Of a stretch of 5,188 bases of DNA, positions 1 through 5,188 are shown one piece after another. Each line of letters opens with the position of its first letter. Position 1 is the first letter of the stretch. Below the pieces are notes generated by a model. That model was not told the DNA's origin. It saw nothing but the letters and a program-made list of their open reading frames with translations, and made no database searches. Source of the DNA: Syntrophaceae bacterium (GTDB lineage: Bacteria > Desulfobacterota > DTXE01); assembly GCA_012962595.1 (NCBI GenBank), contig DTXE01000372.1:1-5188 (forward strand), written 5' to 3'. Made by a program: the position numbers and the translations under genes.

Positions 1-77
1 CAGGTAAATACCTTCTTTCATAAAAACAGTCTCGCCATTCCAGTAATTCATACCAAATATATGCACCTCATGCCCTT
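1..77 (-). pseudogene. Glycosyltransferase family 4-like N-terminal fragment, broken at its 5' side and cut by the window edge
   Basis: Read on the minus strand from base 75 to base 1, the sequence gives GHEVHIFG, then MNYWNGE and KEGIYL. A 'GHEVHvFg' strand followed by an 'EGiyl' segment is characteristic of the first Rossmann half of GT-B fold, family 4 glycosyltransferases, which move sugars from nucleotide donors in cell-wall or polysaccharide synthesis. In intact members this strand lies some 30-40 residues from the start. Here a TGA stop lies in frame two codons upstream of the glycine, so the true N-terminus is missing. Shifting by one base upstream gives FLLEKG, which also suits the family, so a single-base loss in the A/G run is an alternative to a clean break. 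The rest of the gene, if present, lies left of the window. Family assignment rests on a short stretch recognised from memory. Confidence 0.5.
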
Positions 78-278
78 TTCAAGCAGAAACGCCTCATCTT
101 CTTATTGGATGGCCTTGACCAGGTAGAGGACAGGTCTAACATCCCAAGGCTGCTGGATAGATACGGCATCCTCTCCTCCCATAGTGTCATCTTGGCAGGT
201 AGACCCTATATCTATTCCAGTCTGCAGAATGAACTATCCCACTACCAGTACCTGACCCTAGAAACCTTTTCCACTTAA
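78..278 (+). pseudogene. NACHT-type STAND NTPase core fragment (Walker B to sensor 1), 5' truncated and frameshifted
   Basis: The frame reads FKQKRLIFLLDGLDQVEDR from 78, then LLDRYGIL, SHSVILAGRPYIY and YLTLETFST before a TAA at 276-278. A hydrophobic strand ending in LLDGLDQ is the extended Walker B motif of NACHT NTPases, and the following strand with AGRP matches the sensor 1 strand (usually TSRP or TCRP). The P-loop that should lie about 60-80 residues upstream is absent: 1-77 belongs to an unrelated minus-strand reading frame. At the 3' side the protein continues in the next frame (open from 262). Skipping one base near 270-273 would join LETFS to [10 protein letters not shown] smoothly. 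NACHT proteins are signal-transducing ATPases, and many bacterial ones act in phage defence. This copy cannot make a working ATPase as it stands. Confidence 0.7.
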
Positions 279-375
279 TCAAGAGATATTTAAAAATGTT
301 TTTACTAAACTTTCCTATGTCCTCCTGGACAAAGGTTACGCAGGCCGCTTCCCCTGGGCAATAGTTGATTCCTTA

Positions 376-1131
376 ATGTCAGAGTTAAGGATTACCTGGG
401 GAGATTTTGTCAGGTTTACCCATCTGGGTATAGTCTCGGAGGTTGTGGAGGGCTCTCCCCTGCCGGGCAGTGATCTTGAATTCCGTCACCAATCCTTCCA
501 GGAATATCTTGCCTCCCTAGAACTGAAGAAACGTCTTCTTACTCAAGGTGAAATCAATAAGGAGGTGCTTATAACCCATCTGGAATATAACAGATGGGAT
601 GAAGTCCTCTTCTTCCTAATAGGTTCTCTCGATGAAAGCTATGCAAAGACCACAATATCATTCATATCTGGTTACGACCTTTTCCTTGCAGGCAGATGTA
701 TAGCCTATTATAAGGGCAATAAGGATGAAGACTTCAGGGAGATCATAGATGGACTATTTAAACAAATTCATCTCCCCGATGCCCAGGAGACCCTGGCAAA
801 AATCGGTACCGAGGGCATTGTGACCAGACTCATCGATTTACTTCAAGTTAGAGATGTCCGCATGGAGGCAGCTTATGCCCTGGGTAAGATAGGCTCAGAA
901 AGGGCCATTGACCACCTCATACCACTGCTTAAGGATGAATTTGTCCGCTGGGCGGCAGCTGATGCCCTGGGTAAGATATCTAAGAAATTCAAAGAGGACG
1001 ATTTGTTCAGCCTTGTGGATAGGTTGCATAAGGGGGGAGATGATGAGGCTATAGACGAAATAAAAAAGGTCCAGAAGAGGCGCTTTCTAAAGGTGCTCTA
1101 TCCTGAGGTTTCAAAAAATGTGGCTCCATAG
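376..1131 (+). CDS. C-terminal part of a NACHT-HEAT protein (winged-helix region plus HEAT repeats), probably the 3' half of a broken gene
   Basis: This 251-residue frame is open from base 262, well before the first ATG at 376, which has no Shine-Dalgarno sequence. The upstream codons [15 protein letters not shown] also look like NACHT helical-domain sequence. It is therefore most likely the continuation of the fragment at 78-278 and not a separate gene. Residues 36-50 ([15 protein letters not shown]) match the F-H-x-S-F-Q-E-Y-L-A motif at the end of the winged-helix domain of NACHT STAND proteins. Residues 73-84 resemble the helices that follow it. Residues about 136-202 hold two HEAT/PBS-lyase-like repeats, with AAYALGKIG at 165-173 and AAADALGKI at 193-201. 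HEAT repeats usually form the ligand-sensing arm of such proteins. A short basic, charged tail follows. It converges with the rsmE gene. Expression on its own is doubtful. Confidence 0.7.
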   Translation: MSELRITWGDFVRFTHLGIVSEVVEGSPLPGSDLEFRHQSFQEYLASLELKKRLLTQGEINKEVLITHLEYNRWDEVLFFLIGSLDESYAKTTISFISGYDLFLAGRCIAYYKGNKDEDFREIIDGLFKQIHLPDAQETLAKIGTEGIVTRLIDLLQVRDVRMEAAYALGKIGSERAIDHLIPLLKDEFVRWAAADALGKISKKFKEDDLFSLVDRLHKGGDDEAIDEIKKVQKRRFLKVLYPEVSKNVAP

Positions 1132-1186
1132 GCTTCAGACTTTGAAGAGCAAGTCAGGAAAGATGCTGTACTGGTGCGTTTTCCAG
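1132..1186. other. Convergent intergenic gap without a recognisable terminator
   Basis: Fifty-five bases separate the stop of the NACHT-HEAT frame from the stop of rsmE on the opposite strand. The only dyad is the four-base pair CTGG/CCAG around 1171-1186 with an eight-base loop, and neither side has a T-run. I see no intrinsic terminator for either transcript here. Confidence 0.5.
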
Positions 1187-1927
1187 CTACCTTAGATCTC
1201 CCAATTGGTATTGAACGATGCTCATGAATGCCATGGCTGCTGTCTCTGCCCTTAGAAGCCTATCTCCCATTTTAACGGGTATAAATTTATGCATACTCGC
1301 CTTTCTAACTTCCTCTTCTGTAAATCCTCCTTCAGGGCCGATTAAGGCAAATATTTTCTTTGTATCACTGTGTGATTTTAGAACATCCGGGAGTCTATCT
1401 CTCGCAGCATTTTCCCACAAAATTATCTTTAAACATGATGCCTCAGGCCTTTTTAAGATCTGATCAAAATGGATAATGTTTTCGATGTGAGGAGGAACCG
1501 CTCTCCCACACTGTTTTAGTGACTCTAAGGCAATACTTCGCCACCGTTCAATCTTTTTAGCCCTTTTGTCTTCTTTCCACATAGGTATGGTTCGGGAGGA
1601 AATAAAAGGGATAATGGCGGTTATTCCCAATTCTGTGGCCTTTTGGATAACCCAATCCATCTTCTTGTACTTGATGATACCCTGCCCTATGGTGACCTTT
1701 AAGGGAGATTCGGTAATGGGGTGTAATTTTTCCTCAATCTGAACCCTTACACAATCCTGTAATGTCTCCCTAATAGTAGCCCTATACTGGGAACCTGTAC
1801 CATCAAACAGGATTATGGAATCACCTGCTTTGAGGTGAAGGACCGTCCTGATATGCCTGGCTTGAATCCCTCTTATGGTGGGGTAAGGAGAGGCAACTTC
1901 TGTATTTTCTATATAAAATCTTCTCAA
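1187..1927 (-). CDS. rsmE: 16S rRNA (uracil1498-N3)-methyltransferase RsmE
   Basis: RsmE uses S-adenosylmethionine to methylate N3 of U1498 in helix 44 of 16S rRNA, acting on the assembled 30S subunit. The 246 residues match the usual length (about 240-250). An N-terminal PUA-like domain opens with RRFYIE and contains HIRTVLHLKAGD and ILFDGTG (residues 25-45). The C-terminal SPOUT (trefoil-knot) domain has KKMDWVIQKATELGI at about 88-102, IGPEGGFTEEEV at about 196-207 and MGDRLLRAETAA at about 220-231, the knot motifs that bind SAM. The start is TTG at 1927-1925: an in-frame stop lies 36 bases upstream and no ATG or GTG lies between. Its ribosome site is poor (AAGG 15 bases upstream). It starts 17 bases after the SufB/D stop, so it is the last gene of the operon and may rely on coupling. 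Confidence 0.95.
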   Translation of the reverse strand: MRRFYIENTEVASPYPTIRGIQARHIRTVLHLKAGDSIILFDGTGSQYRATIRETLQDCVRVQIEEKLHPITESPLKVTIGQGIIKYKKMDWVIQKATELGITAIIPFISSRTIPMWKEDKRAKKIERWRSIALESLKQCGRAVPPHIENIIHFDQILKRPEASCLKIILWENAARDRLPDVLKSHSDTKKIFALIGPEGGFTEEEVRKASMHKFIPVKMGDRLLRAETAAMAFMSIVQYQLGDLR

Positions 1928-1944
1928 ATCTCGTGGATAGGACC

Positions 1945-3180
1945 TTACATTAATGCCTTCTCACTCTGTTTTATAACCCTACTTAATTCCTCCTGCAGAC
2001 TTGGGGGTAGTCCCTCAATCCTGACATCCAGAAAACCTCTGACGATAGTGGAGGTAGCCTCTTCTTCACTTAAACCCCGAGCCATAAGGTACTCTACCTC
2101 CTCTTGGGCTATCTTGCCCACCGCTGCCTCATGAGACATATCCACTCCTCCTACCTTCCCTTCAAGTTCGGGTACAGCATGTATACCCCCTTTTTCTGAA
2201 AGAAGTAGTCCCATACATTCTAGATGGGCCTTTATTCCAGGAACCTCACCTATGAGGTGTCCTCTGGCCATGATCTTGCCACCGGTGGAGATGGCTCGGG
2301 TGATTATCTCTGATCGTGTTTGGGGGGCCTGTAAAAATACTCTGGCACCGGTATCCAAATCTGAACCCGGGGTAGCCAGCAGAATGGAGTGAAATCGGGC
2401 AATGGCCCCTTGACCCACAAGCCTGGTAACAGGATACAACTGAAGAGATCGAACCGGGTGCAAACATGCAAAATTGGAAAGAAATATACCTTCCTCCTCA
2501 ACTATGGCGGCAGAACGAGGCCGAACCATTACATCCCGGCCCCAGTTATGTATCATGGTAAAAGTGAGTTTTGCCCCCTTCTTTATGTAAAATTCAGAAA
2601 TTCCTATGTGTAGGCCAGATAACACATAAGGGGCTGTAGCACATCCTGTGATGATGTGGAGTTCAGAGCCCTCTTCTGCAATGATGATATTATGAACATT
2701 TTGGGATAGGTTTTCCACCCCCATATACAAACAGGCCTGTATAGGAGAAAGGGATTTAGCGAAGGCGTAAGACCTTATGAAATAACCATCATTGAGGGAT
2801 AATTCTGCTTGTGCAGTGTATTTATCAGCGTCTACTGACACTGCCTTCCACCAGTACTCTTCCAGCCACTGGTATCGATCCAAGGCCTCCTTCATGCTGA
2901 GAACCTCTAGTCCATCCTGTTTTGTTCTGCAGTGAATTACAGACTGATCTTTCAACAGGAAGGTTCCAGACCTCTGATCTTGAGATATATCTATTCCCAC
3001 CGCTGTAAGTTTATCACTCTCTTCAGGCCCAAAGCTACCTAGTTTTTCCTCATAGGGGTGAGGTGTAGCATTCTTTTTATATTGGGAAAGGTCTATATCC
3101 GGTCCATAAGTTCCTTTCTTATCCTTAGCACTTTCCGCTGCCTCTTTTATTTCATGAATTCTGCTATGCATTCTGCGCAT
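1945..3180 (-). CDS. sufB: SufB/SufD family Fe-S cluster assembly scaffold (SmsB-like, single SufBD protein)
   Basis: SufB/D proteins are right-handed beta-helix scaffolds on which Fe-S clusters are built, driven by the SufC ATPase. This 411-residue protein is shorter than E. coli SufB (495) and lacks an N-terminal cysteine cluster motif. The beta-helix core spans about 120-320 and includes ITGCATAP at 177-184, the conserved GCxAP cysteine, and HNW at 211-213. The C-terminal part carries C322, which aligns with E. coli SufB C405 at exactly the right spacing (28 residues) from H350-E351, the SufB H433-E434 pair. The local motif MSHEA also matches SufD's CSHGA, placing H350 on SufD H360. No partner SufD is present, so a homodimer is expected. 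The final helices (EEVEYLMARGLSEEEA, 360-375) bind SufC in relatives. The gene overlaps the sufC end by 34 bases; M4 (ATG at 3171) is an equally possible start. Confidence 0.92.
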   Translation of the reverse strand: MRRMHSRIHEIKEAAESAKDKKGTYGPDIDLSQYKKNATPHPYEEKLGSFGPEESDKLTAVGIDISQDQRSGTFLLKDQSVIHCRTKQDGLEVLSMKEALDRYQWLEEYWWKAVSVDADKYTAQAELSLNDGYFIRSYAFAKSLSPIQACLYMGVENLSQNVHNIIIAEEGSELHIITGCATAPYVLSGLHIGISEFYIKKGAKLTFTMIHNWGRDVMVRPRSAAIVEEEGIFLSNFACLHPVRSLQLYPVTRLVGQGAIARFHSILLATPGSDLDTGARVFLQAPQTRSEIITRAISTGGKIMARGHLIGEVPGIKAHLECMGLLLSEKGGIHAVPELEGKVGGVDMSHEAAVGKIAQEEVEYLMARGLSEEEATSTIVRGFLDVRIEGLPPSLQEELSRVIKQSEKALM

Positions 3181-3881
3181 TCCTCATATCCTTTCTCTTG
3201 AATATGTTTAAAGAGTTCTCTGGCATTTCCCCGACAATGCACCCTACCATTCCACATAAGGGCTCCCTTGTCGGCCTCCAGGTAATTGAGTATAAAACCC
3301 TGATGGCTAATAATTAACCCAGACTTGGCCCTTTTCCGCCTGATATGTTTTTGTAGTAAGTTTCTAATAGCCTCCCCAATAACCTGAAGGTTTTCTAAGT
3401 CAACACCAGACTCTGGCTCGTCCAGAAGGGTCAATTCAGGGTCTTGGGCGATGAGTTGGAGTAGCTCCGATTTTTTTAACTCACCTCCTGAAAACCCCAG
3501 ATTGATATCCCTGTCTAAAAAGTCCTGAAACTGGAATCTCTCAGCCAAATCATCAGCAGAGATCCGGCCCCGCCCACAGATATTTATAATGTCTCTGGTC
3601 TTGATTCCCCTTATGGTAGGAGGACGCTGAAAGGAAAGGCCAATGCCCCTTTTGGCCCGCTCATAGGGTGGTAAGTGGGTGATGTCCTCACCTTTGAAAA
3701 AGATTCTTCCCTCCGTAATATGATAGCTGGAGAAGCCCATAATGGTCATAAGCAAGGTAGTCTTCCCCGATCCATTCTTTCCAAATAATATATGGGTTTC
3801 TCCTGGAGCAATGTCTAGATTAACCCCTTTCAATACCTGTTTTCCTGCCACCTCTACCCACAAATTCTCCACTCTTAACAT
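3147..3881 (-). CDS. sufC: SufC-type ABC ATPase of the Fe-S assembly complex (SmsC-like)
   Basis: SufC is a soluble ABC ATPase that binds the SufB/D scaffold and uses ATP to open it for Fe-S assembly in the cytoplasm; it is not a transporter. In the 248-residue numbering of the longest frame, Walker A GKNGSGKTT is at 38-46, the Q-loop glutamine at 89, the signature FSGGELKKSELLQ at 134-146, Walker B LTLLDEPESGVD at 154-165 and the H-loop H197. The SGGE(L)KKxE signature and the LLDExxSGxD box are typical of SufC and unlike importers. I start it at M5 (ATG 3881) because GGAGG lies 5 bases upstream and MLRVENLWVEV matches the usual family beginning. The ATG at 3893 has no such site. The tail ends with YEECAEC, a CxxC not found in E. 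coli SufC. It follows the DHH gene after 36 bases and overlaps the scaffold gene. Confidence 0.95.
   Translation of the reverse strand: MLRVENLWVEVAGKQVLKGVNLDIAPGETHILFGKNGSGKTTLLMTIMGFSSYHITEGRIFFKGEDITHLPPYERAKRGIGLSFQRPPTIRGIKTRDIINICGRGRISADDLAERFQFQDFLDRDINLGFSGGELKKSELLQLIAQDPELTLLDEPESGVDLENLQVIGEAIRNLLQKHIRRKRAKSGLIISHQGFILNYLEADKGALMWNGRVHCRGNARELFKHIQEKGYEECAECIAEFMK
3181..3194 (-). promoter_or_regulatory. Double ribosome binding site for the SufB/D gene, inside the sufC coding end
   Basis: On the minus strand AAAGGA (3194-3189) lies 8 bases before the ATG at 3180, and GAGGA (3185-3181) lies 9 bases before the in-frame ATG at 3171. Both starts are thus well served, and the N-terminus is undecided by three residues. 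The site lies within the last codons of sufC, which predicts translational coupling of the ATPase and the scaffold. Confidence 0.6.
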
Positions 3882-3886
3882 TACAT

Positions 3887-3891
3887 CCTCC
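3887..3891 (-). promoter_or_regulatory. Ribosome binding site that decides the sufC start
   Basis: GGAGG (3891-3887 on the minus strand) is spaced 5 bases from the ATG at 3881. It overlaps the alternative ATG at 3893, which is preceded only by a weak AAAAG. The position supports the shorter 244-residue SufC. Confidence 0.7.
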
Positions 3892-3917
3892 ATCTTTTAA
3901 TTCTATGTCTCTGATGG

Positions 3918-4928
3918 CTAGCTAATGGGTACCGATATATCCGGACCCAGTGGTTTACCTTCAATTTGCCTTCTAATAAACTTCTCTATAATCTGGTCAT
4001 CAGTGGTTTTTAAAATGGCCTTTAGATTCTTTAGTGGAATTTCAGCTCTGGCCATAGCCTTATGTCCACCCGCCGGCCCTAAATGTGCAAATGCCGCATC
4101 AGCCAACTTGCCAGCATCTTTTCGATATCCATCGTTCCGAAGCACAACTATTAATTTCCCATTATGGATTCCAGATACAATACTCCAAGAGATATCATGT
4201 ATTCGCATGAAGAAGTCAGCAATAAGGACACACATATCGGGGCTAGTGACTTTACCCAAATGGGCATAAATCCTTTTCCTATTCTTTATCTTCATCTGGC
4301 TTAGGGCTAGTTTGTAATAAGAAATTGAATCCAAAGTCATTTCTGAAAGCTCTATTTTTCTCACAAGATTCTTGTTGGCGTAGCTAAAAAGATACCGAAA
4401 TGCCTTAACGTCTTCTTCTGAAGTCTCCCTTTCAAAGTTATGGGTGTCAACTTTAATAGCATAGAACAGCGCACTAGCCAAGGTGGATGACGGCCTTATT
4501 TTAGCAGCCCGGAGATATTCAGTCATAAGTGAAGAATTGGCTCCATATTCAGGATGAATGTCGATAAAAGGGGCTTCTAAGCCCTCATTCACAGGGTGGT
4601 GGTCTATTATTACATCATATTGAAATCTGGAGAAAATTTCGTGATGAGAAGGTTGAGAATCTACTATGGCCATTTTAGTAAACTGAGAAGAATCTATATT
4701 TTTGAATTTAGAAAGAGGAATCTTAAGCAATCGCACCAGGGCTAAATTGTCAGGTCGTTTTATCTCATTTATATAAACTATGGCTGAGGACTGAATTCTC
4801 CTCCATAATAGCCTTCTTAAGGTAAGTGCACTAGCAATAGAATCGGGATCGGCATTAATAATGATAAGAACCTTATCTCCATATGAAAATATATTCCACA
4901 GTTTCCTCAACCTTTCAGAAATAGGCAT
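3918..4928 (-). CDS. DHH-family phosphoesterase (NrnA/RecJ-like, DHH plus DHHA1 domains)
   Basis: DHH phosphoesterases are Mn-dependent enzymes that hydrolyse short oligonucleotides, pAp or cyclic dinucleotides. In the 336 residues, motif I is NADPDSIASA (25-34, D27 and D29), motif II AIVDSQ (87-92, D90), motif III IIDHHP (107-112, the DHH triad 109-111) and motif IV KVDTHNF (159-165, D161). The C-terminal DHHA1 domain ends with GPAGGHKAMARAEIP (284-298), a form of the glycine-rich substrate-binding loop. Length and layout fit stand-alone NrnA-type proteins, not RecJ or membrane-bound GdpP. The usual motif I histidine (HxNPDxD) is replaced by I23. Substrate cannot be told from sequence. It is the first gene after the promoter, 36 bases ahead of sufC. 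ATG 4928 lacks a ribosome site; the frame is open up to 4996, and a strong site suggests an ATT start at 4982, adding 18 residues. Confidence 0.88.
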   Translation of the reverse strand: MPISERLRKLWNIFSYGDKVLIIINADPDSIASALTLRRLLWRRIQSSAIVYINEIKRPDNLALVRLLKIPLSKFKNIDSSQFTKMAIVDSQPSHHEIFSRFQYDVIIDHHPVNEGLEAPFIDIHPEYGANSSLMTEYLRAAKIRPSSTLASALFYAIKVDTHNFERETSEEDVKAFRYLFSYANKNLVRKIELSEMTLDSISYYKLALSQMKIKNRKRIYAHLGKVTSPDMCVLIADFFMRIHDISWSIVSGIHNGKLIVVLRNDGYRKDAGKLADAAFAHLGPAGGHKAMARAEIPLKNLKAILKTTDDQIIEKFIRRQIEGKPLGPDISVPIS

Positions 4929-4990
4929 GGATTTAGGAAACGGAGCCGACCTTTTTACAACCTCATTCTGAATTGCAGAAATAAGAAAAT

Positions 4991-5000
4991 CCTCCTACCT
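4991..5000 (-). promoter_or_regulatory. Strong Shine-Dalgarno sequence upstream of the DHH gene
   Basis: AGGTAGGAGG on the minus strand (5000-4991) is the best ribosome site in the window. It lies 62 bases before the ATG at 4928, far too distant to serve it, but exactly 8 bases before an in-frame ATT (4982-4980). No in-frame ATG, GTG or TTG lies between. An out-of-frame ATG at 4966 gives only a three-codon frame (MRL). Confidence 0.6.
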
Positions 5001-5038
5001 TAACCAAAAGGGTTTGAAAACTTACTTTATTATGGGGT

Positions 5039-5068
5039 ATTATAAAGGTTGATTACCAAATTTTTCAA
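5039..5068 (-). promoter_or_regulatory. Sigma-70 type promoter of the DHH-sufC-sufB-rsmE operon
   Basis: On the minus strand TTGAAA (5068-5063, one mismatch to TTGACA) is followed after 18 bases by a perfect TATAAT (5044-5039). Transcription would begin near 5030-5033, giving a leader of about 50 bases up to the ATT at 4982 or about 100 bases to the ATG at 4928. It is the only strong promoter-like pair I see before the operon. I recognise no IscR-type or Fur-type operator next to it. Confidence 0.7.
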
Positions 5069-5122
5069 GCGTTTTTTGACATTAAGCGATTTCCTATGCT
5101 TGTGCTCAAGGTGAAACCCTCA

Positions 5123-5135
5123 TGACCTTCGGTCA
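5123..5135. repeat. Small perfect inverted repeat upstream of the operon promoter
   Basis: TGACC-TTC-GGTCA forms a five-base-pair perfect dyad with a three-base loop, about 55 bases upstream of the -35 box. No T-run follows on either strand, so it is a poor intrinsic terminator. It could be a regulator half-site pair or the remains of a terminator for a gene to the right. The surrounding 5069-5188 holds no convincing gene. A 15-codon frame from ATG 5145 runs off the edge without a ribosome site. Confidence 0.35.
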
Positions 5136-5188
5136 CAAACAAATATGAAAATGCAATACAGGCAGGGATTAAAATTCAAAATACCAAA

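Noticed and set aside
1171..1186. CTGG/CCAG dyad as a terminator for rsmE
   Set aside because: It has only four base pairs with an eight-base loop and no T-run on either strand.
1132..1226. Readthrough of the TAG at 1129-1131, extending the HEAT protein by about 31 codons
   Set aside because: The frame stays open to a TGA at about 1224, but the extension does not resemble HEAT repeats and runs into antisense rsmE, so there is no evidence of recoding.
1218..1463. 81-codon plus-strand frame opposite rsmE
   Set aside because: It is the antisense of the well-supported RsmE SPOUT domain and its translation shows no domain character.
1835..2134. 99-codon plus-strand frame across the rsmE start and sufB end
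   Set aside because: It lies antisense to two real genes and its composition (many Ser/Ile/Pro, no motif) is that of a shadow frame.
2246..2501. Two minus-strand frames (73 and 65 codons) inside the SufB/D gene
   Set aside because: They are in alternative frames of a continuous, conserved coding region and have no independent support.
3925..4269. 114-codon plus-strand frame opposite the DHH gene
   Set aside because: It is antisense to the DHHA1 domain coding sequence, with no ribosome site or family motif.
5145..5188. Possible gene start (MKMQYRQGLKFKIPK) running off the right edge
   Set aside because: There is no Shine-Dalgarno sequence before it, the stretch is AT-rich and repetitive, and 15 codons are too few to judge.

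Overview
The window looks like a piece of a bacterial chromosome (RsmE is a bacterial rRNA methyltransferase), of moderate GC content by eye. The Fe-S module is a two-gene SufC + single SufB/D pair with no SufD, cysteine desulfurase or U-type scaffold next to it. This is the SUF-like minimal (SMS) arrangement typical of archaea and strictly anaerobic bacteria. Together with the style of the DHH protein, this suggests an anaerobe, perhaps in or near Desulfobacterota. That assignment is inference and weak.

Left part (1-1131): gene wreckage. Bases 77-1 on the minus strand encode about 25 residues of a GT4-type glycosyltransferase N-terminal region that runs off the left edge and lacks its own beginning. 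It abuts, at about 75-95, a plus-strand fragment of a NACHT-type STAND NTPase that starts at the Walker B strand. The NACHT frame breaks at about 262-278 and continues in another frame to 1131, with a winged-helix motif and two or more HEAT repeats. The P-loop and any N-terminal effector domain are absent. This reads as a relic of an NLR-like, possibly defence-related protein, or a damaged or chimeric assembly.

Right part (1187-5068): one compact minus-strand operon. A good sigma-70 type promoter (5068-5039) precedes a DHH-family phosphoesterase. SufC (SmsC-like ATPase), SufB/D (SmsB-like scaffold) and RsmE (16S rRNA U1498 methyltransferase) follow, with gaps of 36 nt or less or overlaps. SufC and SufB should together build Fe-S clusters. 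The SufB/D protein carries in one chain both the cysteine equivalent to E. coli SufB C405 and the histidine equivalent to SufD H360, which suits a homodimeric scaffold. The flanking genes act in nucleotide/RNA turnover and ribosome modification and have no obvious biochemical link to Fe-S assembly.

Starts are unusual in this operon: RsmE begins with TTG, SufC is better started at codon 5 of the longest frame, SufB has two possible ATGs each with its own Shine-Dalgarno sequence, and the best ribosome site in front of the DHH gene points to an ATT codon. The last 120 bases (5069-5188) hold a small perfect hairpin and AT-rich sequence without a convincing gene. No RNA genes, CRISPR arrays, insertion sequences or strong terminators were recognised.
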